DNA from: Thermus antranikianii DSM 12462
GTDB taxonomy: Bacteria > Deinococcota > Deinococci > Deinococcales > Thermaceae
Reading direction: 5' to 3'
DNA length: 64,000 bases
Assembly (NCBI RefSeq): GCF_000423905.1
Contig: NZ_AUIW01000012.1
Coordinates: 1 to 64,000 of the forward strand
Position numbers and translations under genes: made by a program. This document shows positions 1-9,058 of the stretch, in pieces. Within the stretch, counting starts at the first letter, position 1, and every line of letters begins with the position of its first letter. The notes below the pieces were generated by a model. That model made no database searches and was not told the DNA's origin. It saw only the letters and a list, made by a program, of their open reading frames with translations.

Positions 1-1005
1 CTTGGTGGCCTTTCTCGCCCGCGTGGACTCCCTGCGCGGCGTGGAACGTTTCGCCCGGGCCAACCCTCACCTCTTGCCCCACCTGGGCCTGCGCAACCCC
101 CCGGGCCACACCATCCTCACCCTCCTCCTTCACCGTCTGGACCCAAAGAAGCTCCAGGAGGCCCTCCTCCAGGTCTTCCCCGAGGTGGACCTGGGAGGGG
201 TCCTGGTGGTGGACGGGAAGCACCTCCGGGGAAGCGGCAAGGGGAAGAGCCCCCAGGTCAGGCTCGTGGAGGTCCTGGCCCTGCACCTCAAGACCACCCT
301 GGCCCAGGCCCGGGTGGAGGGGAGGGAGGACCAAGCGCTTCTGGAGCTCCTGGACCGCCTGGGGGCGGAGGGGCTCAAAGGGAAGGTAGTGGTGGGGGAC
401 GCGGGGTACCTGTACCCGGAGGTGGCGGGGAAGGTGGTGGAAAAAGGGGGGCATACCTCTTCGTCCTGAAGGCCAACCAGGGGGAACTGCTGGAGTGGGC
501 TCTGGAGGTATTCAAGGGGATGGAGGAAAGGCGGCTTCCCGGGGAGACGGAGTCAGCTTGGGAGGTGGTGCGGGACGGGGAGGTGTGGACCTACCGGGTC
601 TGGGCTTCCCCTTATCTGCCGGATGCGCTCTTGGCCTTTCCCGGGTGCCGACAGGTGGTGCGGGTGGAGCGGGAGGTGGTGCACAAGGGGACGGGGGAGG
701 TACGGCGCGCGGCGAGCTACGCCCTCACCAGCTTGGGAGCCGAGGAGGCGGACGCGAGGCGGCTTGGGGAGCTTCTCCTTTCCCGGTGGGAGGTGGAGAA
801 CCGGTCCTTTTGGGTACGGGACGTCCTCCTCCATGAGGACGCCTGCCAGGTGCGGGGCGTGGGGGCGCAAGTCTTGGCGGTCCTCCGGGCCTTTCTGGTG
901 TCCCTGCTGTACCGCAGGGGGGTGCGGAAGAAGAAGGCGGCCCTGGAGACCTTCTCCTTCCATCCCCTCTCCGCCCTCAGGTTCCTGGGGCTCTATGCGG
1001 TATAA
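1..1005 (+). pseudogene. ISAs1-like DDE transposase, 3' portion, frameshifted
   Basis: This encodes the C-terminal part of an insertion-sequence transposase; the 5' end lies outside the window. The first reading frame (to 469) contains VVDGKHLRGSGK and VVVGDAGYLYPEVAGKVVE, which resemble the two Asp-containing DDE blocks of the ISAs1 family. The second frame (from about 451) continues with AYLFVLKANQ and later WEVENRSFWVRDVLLHEDAC, carrying the Glu block. A single -1 shift at the A5G6 tract (441-451) joins the two halves with no loss of conserved sequence, so the product is probably inactive unless slippage at the tract restores it. The stop codon lies only 27 bases before the next gene, and the tract contains no CCTCGAGG octamer. 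Family assignment is by motif recognition. Confidence 0.8.
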
Positions 1006-1023
1006 CGGTCAAGTCTGAGGAGG
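1001..1023 (+). promoter_or_regulatory. -10-like TATAAC at transposase end plus Shine-Dalgarno of the ABC operon
   Basis: TATAAC at 1001-1006 contains the transposase stop codon, and GAGGAGG at 1017-1023 sits 8 bases before the ATG at 1032. The element end may therefore supply a promoter to the downstream transporter operon. No convincing -35 was seen, so this is inference. Confidence 0.35.
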
Positions 1024-1031
1024 CAGACGAT

Positions 1032-2783
1032 ATGAGAAGAGCCTTGGCAGCTTTGGTGGGCTTTATAGCCCTGGCGGGGGTAGCCAGCGCCCAGCCCTTT
1101 GTCTGGCCCCAGAAGTGGACAGTGGCCAAGCCATCTGAGGTGAAGCGGGGTGGCACCATCCGGGAAGCGGTGATCTCGGACTACCGGACCTTTAACCCCT
1201 TCATCACGGCGGAGGCGGGCAATGTTCCTAGCCTTCTCGCTGGGCCTATCGGTTTGGTGCGCCGTGACCCCACCACCGGGGACTGGATCCCTTACATGGC
1301 GGAGTCTTGGACCGTAAGCCCCAATAAGCTGGAGATCACCTTCAAAATCCGCCGAGGGATGAAGTGGTCCGACGGCCAACCCATCACCGCCGACGACTGG
1401 ATCATGACCTGGCGCATCCACACGGATAAGGCGGTGGGGTCCAATAGTTATGACTCCTTCTTCATAGATGGGAAGCCCATCACCCTGCGCAAGATTGACG
1501 ACTACACCATCCGCTTCATCTATCCCAAGACGGATGCGGAAGCCTTTGCCGTGGCCAGCTTTGCCCCTTGGCCGGCCCATATCTTTGGGCCCGTCTACCA
1601 AAGGGAGGGGGCAGAGGGCATCAAGAAGATGTGGACCCTGAACGAGAAGCCGGAAAACATTGTTTCCGGCGGGCCTTGGCTCATCGAGAGCTACCGCCCG
1701 GGTGAGCGCCTGGTCTTGAAGCGTAACCCCGCCTTTGGCGAGTGGAACAAGGATGAAGCGGGGAACCCCTTGCCCTATCTGGACCGCCGTGAAATCCGTA
1801 TTGTCAAGGACACCAACGCCCAGTTGGCGGAGTTCCTGGCGGGGAACATCGACCTCATGGCCCCCGCCACCGTGGACCACATCTCCCAGATTCGCCAGGC
1901 CATCCAGCAGGGCCGCCTGGACGCCACCATCAAGGTGAACGCTTCCCCGGTGGCCAGCAGCCAGTTCATGGTCTTCAACTGGAACAAGGCCTCGGATCCC
2001 TTCAAGCAAAGCCTTTTCCGCTCCGACAAGTTCCGGCGGGCCATGAGCCACATCGTGAACCGCCAGGCGGTCATCGACATCGTCTATGGCGGTCTGGGCA
2101 CCCCCATGTACAGCAGCGTCTACCCGGTGCTCACCCAGTGGGTGAACCCCAAGGTGCCCAAGTACGAGTACAACCTGCAGCAGGCGGCCAAACTCCTGGC
2201 GGAGCTGGGCTTCACCAAGAAGGATAGGGACGGCTACCTGGTAGACTCCAAGGGCCGGAGGCTTGAGTTCAACCTTTCCACCAACGCCGGTAATGTTCAG
2301 CGGGAGCAGATCGCCAAGCTCATCGTGGACGAGGCCAAGAAGGTGGGGGTGAAGGTGAACTTCACCGCCATCGACTTCAACACCCTGGTGGGGCAGCTCC
2401 TTTCCTCCGGTCCTGACCGGCCCTTTGACGCCATCATCATCGGCCTCACCGGCGGTGGTCTGGACTGGCCCTTTGGTTCCAACGTGGTGCCCTGCAAGGG
2501 CAACCTGCACATGTGGAACAAGTCGGGCCAGTGCCTGGATCCCAGGGAAACCCAGCTGGACGCCCTTTACTCCCGGGGCCGCACCGAGCTTGACTTCAAG
2601 AAGCGGGTGGAAATCGGCTACCGCATGCAGGAGATCGAGGCCCAGCTCCTTCCTGTCATCTACATCGCCGGGCCCAACTACCACCCCGCCTGGAACAACC
2701 GCCTGGGTGGGGAGCACCCCGATGCCATCATCAGCAGCATCTGGGGCCAGCGGCAGCTGGAGCTGACCTTCATCAAGAAATGA
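1032..2783 (+). CDS. ABC transporter substrate-binding protein (SBP_bac_5, peptide/nickel type)
   Basis: This is an extracytoplasmic solute receptor that would deliver oligopeptides or a related solute to the permeases encoded next. The 583-residue protein begins with a signal peptide (Arg-Arg, a hydrophobic core, then a VASAQ cleavage region near residue 20). It continues with family-5 features such as GGTIREAVISDYRTFNPF, WSDGQPITADDW and IVNRQAVIDIVYGG. Length is normal to slightly long for the DppA/OppA family. The ATG at 1032 has a strong GAGGAGG ribosome-binding site. It heads a five-gene operon (binding protein, two permeases, two ATPases). A stem-loop follows the gene at 2798-2825, which would favour excess binding protein. 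The substrate cannot be told from sequence. Confidence 0.9.
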   Translation: MRRALAALVGFIALAGVASAQPFVWPQKWTVAKPSEVKRGGTIREAVISDYRTFNPFITAEAGNVPSLLAGPIGLVRRDPTTGDWIPYMAESWTVSPNKLEITFKIRRGMKWSDGQPITADDWIMTWRIHTDKAVGSNSYDSFFIDGKPITLRKIDDYTIRFIYPKTDAEAFAVASFAPWPAHIFGPVYQREGAEGIKKMWTLNEKPENIVSGGPWLIESYRPGERLVLKRNPAFGEWNKDEAGNPLPYLDRREIRIVKDTNAQLAEFLAGNIDLMAPATVDHISQIRQAIQQGRLDATIKVNASPVASSQFMVFNWNKASDPFKQSLFRSDKFRRAMSHIVNRQAVIDIVYGGLGTPMYSSVYPVLTQWVNPKVPKYEYNLQQAAKLLAELGFTKKDRDGYLVDSKGRRLEFNLSTNAGNVQREQIAKLIVDEAKKVGVKVNFTAIDFNTLVGQLLSSGPDRPFDAIIIGLTGGGLDWPFGSNVVPCKGNLHMWNKSGQCLDPRETQLDALYSRGRTELDFKKRVEIGYRMQEIEAQLLPVIYIAGPNYHPAWNNRLGGEHPDAIISSIWGQRQLELTFIKK

Positions 2784-2797
2784 GCTAGCCGTAGGGT

Positions 2798-2825
2798 ATC
2801 CCCGGGGTCTAGCGGCCCCGGGGAT
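2798..2825 (+). other. Intercistronic stem-loop between binding-protein and permease genes
   Basis: Two 10-base arms (ATCCCCGGGG at 2798-2807 and CCCCGGGGAT at 2816-2825) flank an 8-base loop, and each arm contains its own CCCCGGGG palindrome. There is no strong U tract, so it is more likely an mRNA-stabilising or attenuating hairpin than a full terminator. Confidence 0.65.
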
Positions 2826-2838
2826 CCTTTGGGAAGCC

Positions 2839-3822
2839 ATGACCGCATACATCCTTCGCCGAATCCTTTACCTGATCCCCACCTTCTTCGGGGCTACCTT
2901 CCTGGCCTTCCTCATCATCCAGCTGGCCCCGGGGGATTATCTGACCCAGCTGGAGCTGGATCCCAAGGTGACCCCAGAGACCATTGCCCGCCTTAGGTCC
3001 CAGTTTGGCCTGGATCGGCCCATCCATGAGCAGTACCTCCTTTGGATGCATAACCTTTTGCATCTCAATCTGGGCTATTCCTTTGCCTACCAGGCCCCGG
3101 TGCTGGACGTTATCTGGCCCCGGGTGGTCAACTCCATGGTCATCGTGGTGCCGTCTACCCTGCTCCTTTTCCTGGTAGCCATTCCCGTGGGAGTCTATGG
3201 CGCTTTGCGCCAGTACTCCGTTGGGGACCGAGTGATTTCCTTTTTAGCCTACATTGGCCTGGCCATCCCCAACTTTTTTCTGGCCCTTATCTTCATGTAC
3301 CTGATCCTTCAGGTCTACTTCCGCACGGGAGTGATGGTTTTCCCGGTGTCGGGCATGACCAGTAGCGGTTTCGAGCAGTTCGACTCCTGGAAAAAGATCT
3401 TGGACATCGCCTGGCATGCGGTGATTCCTATCATCGTGGTAACCACCAGTGACATCGCAGGTTTTTCCCGGGTCATGCGGGGGCAGATGCTGGAGGTTCT
3501 CTCCCAGGATTACATCCGCACCGCTCGGGCCAAGGGCTTGGCGGAGCGGGTAGTGGTCTACAAGCATGCCCTTAGGAACGCCGTCATCCCTTTTGTGGCC
3601 AACATAGGCGGCATTTTGCCTGGGCTGATCTCAGGAGCAGGGTTGGTGGAGGTGGTCATGGCTTGGCCTGGGATTACTCCGCTTCTTCTTGACTCCTTGC
3701 AGCAACAAGACCTTTACATGGTAGCTGGCTTCCTAACCATAGGTTTAGTCCTCCTGATGGTGGGTAATCTGCTTTCCGACCTCCTTTTGACCTGGGTGGA
3801 CCCCAGGATTCGCTACGAGTAG
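2839..3822 (+). CDS. ABC transporter permease, DppB/OppB type
   Basis: This is the inner-membrane permease subunit of the peptide-type importer. The 327-residue protein starts with the typical MTAYILRRILYLIPTFFGA first helix, then the extracytoplasmic loop, and several further helices. The EAA-type loop that contacts the ATPases is seen around DYIRTARAKGLAERVVVYKHALRN (about residues 228-251). Length matches the DppB family. It follows the binding protein by 55 bases containing a stem-loop and precedes the second permease by 8 bases. Base composition is a little less GC-rich than most of the window. Confidence 0.9.
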   Translation: MTAYILRRILYLIPTFFGATFLAFLIIQLAPGDYLTQLELDPKVTPETIARLRSQFGLDRPIHEQYLLWMHNLLHLNLGYSFAYQAPVLDVIWPRVVNSMVIVVPSTLLLFLVAIPVGVYGALRQYSVGDRVISFLAYIGLAIPNFFLALIFMYLILQVYFRTGVMVFPVSGMTSSGFEQFDSWKKILDIAWHAVIPIIVVTTSDIAGFSRVMRGQMLEVLSQDYIRTARAKGLAERVVVYKHALRNAVIPFVANIGGILPGLISGAGLVEVVMAWPGITPLLLDSLQQQDLYMVAGFLTIGLVLLMVGNLLSDLLLTWVDPRIRYE

Positions 3823-3830
3823 GGGGCTCT

Positions 3831-5186
3831 ATGCGGGCATCTGCTGTCAAAACCCACCAAGCGCAAAGCCTCACCCAGGTGGCCCTGCGCCAGTTCCGCA
3901 AGCACCCGCTGGCGGTTTGGGGTCTCAGGATCCTTCTGGTGCTTTACACGTTTGCCCTTTTTGCCGGTTTCTTCACTCCTTACGATCCCAACTATTATGA
4001 GCTTTATCCCCCAAAGGGCCACCATCCACCCACTCGGATCCATTTTGTGGATCCGGAAACGGGGCGGCTTAGCCGACCCTTTGTCTATGCCACCAAGCGG
4101 AGTATTGACCCCATTTCTTTGCAGCCACGCTACGAGGAGGATCCATCCCAGGGAAAGTTCTACCTGCGCTTTTTCGTGCGCACCCCTGAGCAACCCTACA
4201 CCATTCTCAGGGTATTCCGCTCCGATTTGCGCCTTTTCGGGGTGGATCCCCCAGGCCGCATCTTCCTGATGGGTACGGATAACTTTGGCCGCGACCTTTA
4301 TAGCCGCCTGGTCTATGGTGGGCAGGTTTCCCTCACCATTGGCATTCTCTCAGCCCTGGTTTCCTTCGTCTTGGGGCTGGTGCTGGGAGGGATCGCTGGA
4401 TATTTCTCCGGCCGGCCCTTTGCCCTCTCCTTGCCTCTTCAAGCGTGGCGAGGGCGGGGCTTGCTTTTGGGGCCTCTTTCTTGGGCCGTCTGGGGGGGGT
4501 TGGCCTTCGGGGCCTTGTACTTGGCTTGGGCGTACTACACGCTTACCGGCCTTGGGGTTCTCCAGATTTTGGCGGCGTTAGCTGCCTTATGGTTTGCCTA
4601 TTTTCTTGCTAGAACCCTGCCTTTTCGTCCGCTTCTCCTAGACCCGGACAACCTCATCATGCGCCTGGTGGAGATCATCGCCGCCATTCCCACCCTTTTC
4701 CTCCTTATTTCCTTACGGGCGGTATTCCCCACCAACGTTGACCCCCTTTTCACCTTCTACCTGGTGGTAGGGCTTTTGGGCTTCATCGGCTGGGGGGGGT
4801 TGGCCCGGGTGGTGCGGGGAATCGTCCTCTCCGTGCGGGAGATGGACTACGTGCAAGCGGCAAGGGCCTTGGGAGCCTCGGATGCCCGGATCATTGCCCG
4901 CCACGTGCTGCCGGCTACCGCAAGCTACATTATTGTCAGCCTTTCCTTGACCATCCCGGGTTTTATCCTGGGGGAAAGCGGGCTTTCCTTCTTAGGGCTT
5001 GGGGTCACGGAGCCCTACACCAGCTGGGGGCTTCTCCTGCAATCGGCCCAGCAGGGCGGTTTTGCTAGTTTTGTGGATCGTCCCTGGGTGCTTTGGCCGG
5101 GGTTTTTTATCTTCGTGTCCATCATGGCTTGGAACTTTGTGGGGGATGGTCTGCGGGATGCCTTTGACCCCAGGCGGAGGCAGTAG
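3831..5186 (+). CDS. ABC transporter permease, DppC/OppC type, enlarged
   Basis: This is the second permease subunit of the importer. At 451 residues it is about 150 longer than ordinary DppC. Two additions are visible. One is a hydrophilic extracytoplasmic segment after the first helix (about residues 52-140). The other is a stretch of about 75 residues (about 195-270) carrying extra hydrophobic helices between GIAGYFSGRPFAL and the DNLIMRLVEIIAAIPTLFL helix. The conserved regions GTDNFGRDLYSRLVYGG, the EAA loop (DYVQAARALGASDARIIARH) and GESGLSFLGLG are intact, so it is probably functional. Start is the ATG at 3831. Role is certain at family level; the effect of the insertion is unknown. 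Confidence 0.88.
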   Translation: MRASAVKTHQAQSLTQVALRQFRKHPLAVWGLRILLVLYTFALFAGFFTPYDPNYYELYPPKGHHPPTRIHFVDPETGRLSRPFVYATKRSIDPISLQPRYEEDPSQGKFYLRFFVRTPEQPYTILRVFRSDLRLFGVDPPGRIFLMGTDNFGRDLYSRLVYGGQVSLTIGILSALVSFVLGLVLGGIAGYFSGRPFALSLPLQAWRGRGLLLGPLSWAVWGGLAFGALYLAWAYYTLTGLGVLQILAALAALWFAYFLARTLPFRPLLLDPDNLIMRLVEIIAAIPTLFLLISLRAVFPTNVDPLFTFYLVVGLLGFIGWGGLARVVRGIVLSVREMDYVQAARALGASDARIIARHVLPATASYIIVSLSLTIPGFILGESGLSFLGLGVTEPYTSWGLLLQSAQQGGFASFVDRPWVLWPGFFIFVSIMAWNFVGDGLRDAFDPRRRQ

Positions 5187-5258
5187 GCCCTTCTCTTTTG
5201 ACCCGGTATGGCGTATAACGGATGAGGTGTTTAGACGGCGGTGCTCAAAGGAGTACGC

Positions 5259-6278
5259 ATGGATGAAAAGCGGTTACTGGAGGTGAGAGACCTTAAAGTC
5301 CACTTCTTCACCGATGACGGAGTGGTGAAGGCGGTGGACGGGGTTTCCTTCCATGTGGACAAAGGGGAAACCCTGGCGGTGGTGGGGGAGTCGGGCTCCG
5401 GGAAGAGCGTGACGGCCCTCTCTATCATGCGGCTCATTCCCACGCCTCCGGGTAGGATCGTGGCCGGGGAGATCCTCTTCCGCGGCAAGGACGGGGAGCT
5501 CCGGGACCTGACCAAGCTGTCCGAGGCGGAGATGCGGAGGATCAGGGGCAACGACATCGCCATGATCTTCCAGGAGCCCATGACCTCCTTGAACCCCGTG
5601 TACACGGTGGGGGACCAGATCGCCGAGGCCATCATGCTCCACCAGGGGAAAAGCCGCAGGGAAGCCATGGAGCTTGCGGCCCACATGCTGGACCTGGTGG
5701 GGATTCCTGAGCCCAAGAAGCGGCTTGCCAACTACCCCCACCAGATGTCCGGGGGAATGCGGCAAAGGGTGATGATCGCCATGGCCCTTTCCTGCAATCC
5801 CTCCCTCCTCATCGCCGACGAGCCCACCACGGCTTTGGACGTGACCATCCAGGCCCAGATCCTGGAGCTCATGAAGAAGCTCCAGGAGGAGATCGGCATG
5901 AGCATCCTCTTCATCACCCACAACCTGGGGGTGGTGGCGGAGATGGCGGACCGGGTGGTGGTGATGTACGCGGGGCGGGCGGTGGAGGAGGCGGACGTGG
6001 TGCCCCTTTTCAAGGATCCCCTGCACCCCTATACCCAGGGGCTTCTGCACTCCGTGCCCCGGCTGGACCTGGCGGCGGAGCGGAGGGAGCGCCTCGAGGC
6101 CATCCCCGGCAATGTGCCCAACCCCTTGTACCTGCCCCCCGGTTGCGCCTTCCACCCCCGGTGCAAGCACTATGTGGAAGGCCTTTGCGACCGGGAGGTG
6201 CCGCCCCTAGAGGACACGGGTGACGGCCGCCGGGTGCGGTGCGTGCGCTGGCGGGAGATCCGGGAGGTACGGGCATGA
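5259..6278 (+). CDS. ABC transporter ATP-binding protein, DppD/OppD type
   Basis: This is the first of two ATPase subunits energising the importer from the cytoplasmic side. The 339-residue protein has Walker A GESGSGKS, the Q-loop [10 protein letters not shown], the signature [15 protein letters not shown], Walker [13 protein letters not shown] and the switch His in FITHNLG. The C-terminal oligopeptide-transporter extension contains [11 protein letters not shown]. An upstream GTG (5241) is in frame, but the ATG at 5259 is preferred because AAAGGAG (5247-5253) lies 5 bases before it. It ends in an ATGA overlap with the next ATPase gene. Confidence 0.92.
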   Translation: MDEKRLLEVRDLKVHFFTDDGVVKAVDGVSFHVDKGETLAVVGESGSGKSVTALSIMRLIPTPPGRIVAGEILFRGKDGELRDLTKLSEAEMRRIRGNDIAMIFQEPMTSLNPVYTVGDQIAEAIMLHQGKSRREAMELAAHMLDLVGIPEPKKRLANYPHQMSGGMRQRVMIAMALSCNPSLLIADEPTTALDVTIQAQILELMKKLQEEIGMSILFITHNLGVVAEMADRVVVMYAGRAVEEADVVPLFKDPLHPYTQGLLHSVPRLDLAAERRERLEAIPGNVPNPLYLPPGCAFHPRCKHYVEGLCDREVPPLEDTGDGRRVRCVRWREIREVRA

Positions 6279-7258
6279 AGGAAAACCATGTCCTCCTGGA
6301 AGTCCGGGACCTGAAGAAGTACTTCCCCATCCGCGGCGGGATTCTCTCCCGGGTGGTGGGAAGCGTCAAGGCGGTGGACGGGGTTTCCTTCGCCATCAAG
6401 AAGGGGGAGGTCCTTGGCCTGGTGGGGGAGTCGGGAAGCGGCAAGACCACGGTGGGCCGGACCCTGCTCCGCCTCATCGAGCCCACGGGGGGGCGCATCC
6501 TCTTCGATGGGCAGGACATCACGGACCTGCCCAAGGACAAACTCCGCCCCTACCGCCGCCGCATGCAGATCATCTTCCAGGATCCCTTCAGCTCCTTGAA
6601 CCCCCGCATGACCGTGGGGGACATCATCGCCGAGCCCCTCATCATCCACGGGATCGGCAAGACGCCCCAGGAACGCACGGAAAGGGTGGCGGAGCTTCTT
6701 AAGCTGGTGGGGCTTTCCCCGGACCACATGCGCCGCTACCCCCATGAGTTCTCGGGCGGCCAGAGGCAAAGGATCGGCATCGCCCGCGCCCTTGCGGTGG
6801 CCCCGGACTTCATCGTGGCCGACGAGCCGGTTTCCGCTCTGGATGTGTCCATCCAGGCCCAGGTGGTGAACCTCCTCCAGGACCTTAAGGAGGAGCTGGG
6901 CCTGACCCTCCTCTTCATCGCCCACGACCTGGCGGTGGTGGAGTACATCTCCGACCGGGTGGCGGTGATGTACCTGGGCAAGGTGATGGAGGTTGCCTCC
7001 TCGAAGGAGCTTTACCGCAATCCCAAGCACCCTTACACCGAGGCCCTGCTCTCGGCGGTACCCATCCCCGACCCCACGGTGAAGCGGGAGAGGATCGTCC
7101 TCCAAGGGGATATCCCCTCGCCCATCAATCCCCCTTCCGGATGCGTGTTCCGCACCCGCTGCCGCTACGCCCTCCCCGAGTGCGCCCAGGTGGTGCCGGA
7201 GCTTAAGGAGGTGGCTCCCGGCCACTATAAGGCCTGCATCCGGGACGACATCTTGTAG
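6275..7258 (+). CDS. ABC transporter ATP-binding protein, DppF/OppF type
   Basis: This is the partner ATPase of the importer, 327 residues. Motifs are Walker A GESGSGKT, the Q-loop [10 protein letters not shown], signature [15 protein letters not shown], Walker [13 protein letters not shown] and switch His in FIAHDLAVV, followed by the C-terminal [19 protein letters not shown] extension typical of this subfamily. The start ATG overlaps the previous stop (ATGA), which implies translational coupling. The operon ends here and a strong stem-loop terminator follows at 7274-7305. Residues needed for ATP hydrolysis all appear present. Confidence 0.93.
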   Translation: MKENHVLLEVRDLKKYFPIRGGILSRVVGSVKAVDGVSFAIKKGEVLGLVGESGSGKTTVGRTLLRLIEPTGGRILFDGQDITDLPKDKLRPYRRRMQIIFQDPFSSLNPRMTVGDIIAEPLIIHGIGKTPQERTERVAELLKLVGLSPDHMRRYPHEFSGGQRQRIGIARALAVAPDFIVADEPVSALDVSIQAQVVNLLQDLKEELGLTLLFIAHDLAVVEYISDRVAVMYLGKVMEVASSKELYRNPKHPYTEALLSAVPIPDPTVKRERIVLQGDIPSPINPPSGCVFRTRCRYALPECAQVVPELKEVAPGHYKACIRDDIL

Positions 7259-7273
7259 GTTTTGGGGATAAGG

Positions 7274-7305
7274 CCCCGGCGGATCCCGCCGGGGTATACT
7301 TTTTT
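7274..7305 (+). terminator. Intrinsic terminator of the ABC operon, overlapping the acuB promoter
   Basis: A perfect 9-bp stem (CCCCGGCGG at 7274-7282, loop ATC, CCGCCGGGG at 7286-7294) is followed by TATACTTTTTT. The tail also forms the -10 of the next gene. Confidence 0.8.
7295..7300 (+). promoter_or_regulatory. -10 element TATACT for leaderless acuB
   Basis: TATACT ends 6 bases before the ATG at 7307 and no ribosome-binding site is present, so transcription probably starts at or next to the start codon. No clear -35 was found. Confidence 0.6.
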
Positions 7306-7306
7306 C

Positions 7307-7933
7307 ATGTTGGTCCAGGACGTGATGCGCTTCCCCGTGATCACGGTGGAGCCCGGGGTGACCCTCGAGGAGGCCTACCGCCTCCTTTTGGAAAAGGGCA
7401 TCCGTCACCTGCCGGTGATGGAGGAGGGAAGGCTGGTGGGAATCATCACCGACCGGGATATCCGCCTGGCCACCAGCCACCTAAACCCCAAGGGACCTTG
7501 CCCCGGGTGCACCCGCGTGGCGGAGGTGATGACCCAGGAGGTGGTCACCGCCCATCCTCTGGATCCCGTGGAGGAGGCCGCCCGAGTGATGCGGGAAAGG
7601 AAGATCGGCTCCCTGCCCGTGCTGGAGGATGGCGCTTTGGTGGGGATCGTCACGGGGATTGATCTTTTGGATGCGCTCCTTAAGCTCACCGGGGTCACGG
7701 AGCCCTCGGGCCGCCTCGAGGTGCGCCTCCCCGATCGCGTGGGGGAACTGGCCCGGCTCACGGGATTTTTGGCGGGCCGGGGGATCAACATCCACTCCCT
7801 CCTCTCGTATCCAGAGGATGGGGACAGGGTGCGGGCGGTGGTGCGGGTGAATACCTTGGAAACCCACCTTCTTGCGGAGGGGCTACGCCAGGAAGGATTT
7901 GAGGTGCTCTGGCCCCCCAAGAAGCCATGGTGA
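7307..7933 (+). CDS. acuB: AcuB-like CBS-CBS-ACT protein
   Basis: This is a cytoplasmic regulatory protein of 208 residues with two CBS domains (about 1-55 and 70-126) and a C-terminal ACT domain (about 135-205, LPDRVGELARLTGFLAGRGINI). CBS pairs bind adenine nucleotides and ACT domains bind small ligands such as amino acids. The architecture matches Bacillus AcuB, linked to acetoin use or acetyl-CoA synthetase control. It overlaps acuC by 7 bases, and the pairing supports the name. Start is the ATG at 7307, which is probably leaderless. An Arg/Cys-containing loop (GPCPGC, about 63-68) lies between the CBS repeats. The exact ligand is unknown. Confidence 0.8.
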   Translation: MLVQDVMRFPVITVEPGVTLEEAYRLLLEKGIRHLPVMEEGRLVGIITDRDIRLATSHLNPKGPCPGCTRVAEVMTQEVVTAHPLDPVEEAARVMRERKIGSLPVLEDGALVGIVTGIDLLDALLKLTGVTEPSGRLEVRLPDRVGELARLTGFLAGRGINIHSLLSYPEDGDRVRAVVRVNTLETHLLAEGLRQEGFEVLWPPKKPW

Positions 7934-9054
7934 TCTACCGGGACGAGTACCGCCTGTACAACTTCGGTCCCAGCCACCCCTTCAGCCCGGTGCGCCTGGA
8001 GATGCTCACCTCCCTTCTTCAAGCCCTGGGGGTGTGGCGTGAACCCCTGGTCCCGCAAGAGGCCACCCGGGAGGACGTGCTTTCCGTGCATTCCGAGCGC
8101 TTGGTGAAGCGGGTGGAGGCGGTAAGCCGGGGGGAGAGGGTGCCCGATTTGGAGCATTACGGCTTGGGCACGGGGGACACCCCAGTCTTTCCCGGCATGG
8201 ACCGGGCAGCCAGGATCCTGGTGGGGGGCACCCTGGAGGGAGCCCGGCGGATCCTGGCCGGGGAGAAGCGGGTGCTCCAGCTGGGCGGGGGTCTACATCA
8301 CGCCCAGTACGACCGCTCCAGCGGCTTTTGCGTGTACAACGATCTATCCGTGGCCATCCGCCACCTGACCCGCGCTGGGCTTCGCGTGGCCTACTTGGAT
8401 ATAGACGTCCACCATGGGGATGGAGTGCAATGGATCCACTACGAGGAGGAGGGGGTCCTGACCCTGAGCCTCCACGAGTCGGGGCGCTACCTTTTCCCGG
8501 GAACGGGCCACGTGCACGAGATCGGGCGGGGAGAGGGGGTGGGGAGGAAGCTCAACCTGCCCCTGGAGCCCTTCACCGAGGACGAAAGCTACCTGGAGGT
8601 CTTTGAGGCCCTGGTGCCTTGGGCTCTTGGGGCCTTCCGCCCGGATGTGCTGGTGGTGCAGGCAGGGGCCGATGCCCACTTCCTGGACCCCCTGGCCGAC
8701 CTCCTCCTCACCACCCGGGCCTACGCCCGCCTCTTCCCCCTCATCCTGCAGTACGCCGAGGCCTACGCCGGGGGCAGGGTCCTCTTCACCCTGGGGGGCG
8801 GGTACAGCCTGGACGCCACCGTGCGGGTCTGGGCCCTTCTCTACCACGTCTTCCACGGCCTTCCCCTCCCCGAGCGCCTGCCTGAGGGGTGGCTCAGGAC
8901 CTGGGAGGCACGGCTCGGCAAGCCCCTCACCCCCACCCTGCACGACCCCGAGGGGGCCTACCCCGAGATTCCCCGGAAGGGGGAGATTGAGAAGCGCAAC
9001 CGCCTCACCCTGGAGCGGCTCACGGAGCTGGTGCGCCCCTACCTGCTAGACTAG
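7927..9054 (+). CDS. acuC: AcuC-like histone-deacetylase-family amidohydrolase
   Basis: This zinc-dependent lysine deacetylase-fold enzyme has 375 residues. The HDAC motifs are visible: tandem His in GGGLHHAQ (about 124-125), the GFCVYND segment, and zinc/charge-relay residues in YLDIDVHHGDGVQ (about 156-168). Later come GADAHFLDPLADLLL and GGGYSLDATVRVWA. In Bacillus, AcuC deacetylates acetyl-CoA synthetase; here the association with acuB suggests a similar protein target, but no acs gene is in the window. The gene start lies inside the end of acuB. The alternative is a polyamine or acetoin-derived amide hydrolase. Confidence 0.85.
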   Translation: MVIYRDEYRLYNFGPSHPFSPVRLEMLTSLLQALGVWREPLVPQEATREDVLSVHSERLVKRVEAVSRGERVPDLEHYGLGTGDTPVFPGMDRAARILVGGTLEGARRILAGEKRVLQLGGGLHHAQYDRSSGFCVYNDLSVAIRHLTRAGLRVAYLDIDVHHGDGVQWIHYEEEGVLTLSLHESGRYLFPGTGHVHEIGRGEGVGRKLNLPLEPFTEDESYLEVFEALVPWALGAFRPDVLVVQAGADAHFLDPLADLLLTTRAYARLFPLILQYAEAYAGGRVLFTLGGGYSLDATVRVWALLYHVFHGLPLPERLPEGWLRTWEARLGKPLTPTLHDPEGAYPEIPRKGEIEKRNRLTLERLTELVRPYLLD

Positions 9055-9058
9055 CGGG

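Noticed and set aside
993-2852. Long minus-strand reading frame of 619 codons across the binding-protein gene
   Set aside because: It is the antisense of a clearly recognisable gene, has no family motifs and is typical of open minus-strand frames in GC-rich DNA.
5198-5219. TTGACC plus TATAAC as a promoter for the first ATPase gene
   Set aside because: The spacer is only 10 bp, too short for a sigma-A promoter; the gene is more simply read as part of the operon.
5274-6170. Minus-strand 298-codon frame over the first ATPase gene
   Set aside because: His/Gly/Leu-rich antisense shadow with no motifs and no ribosome-binding site.
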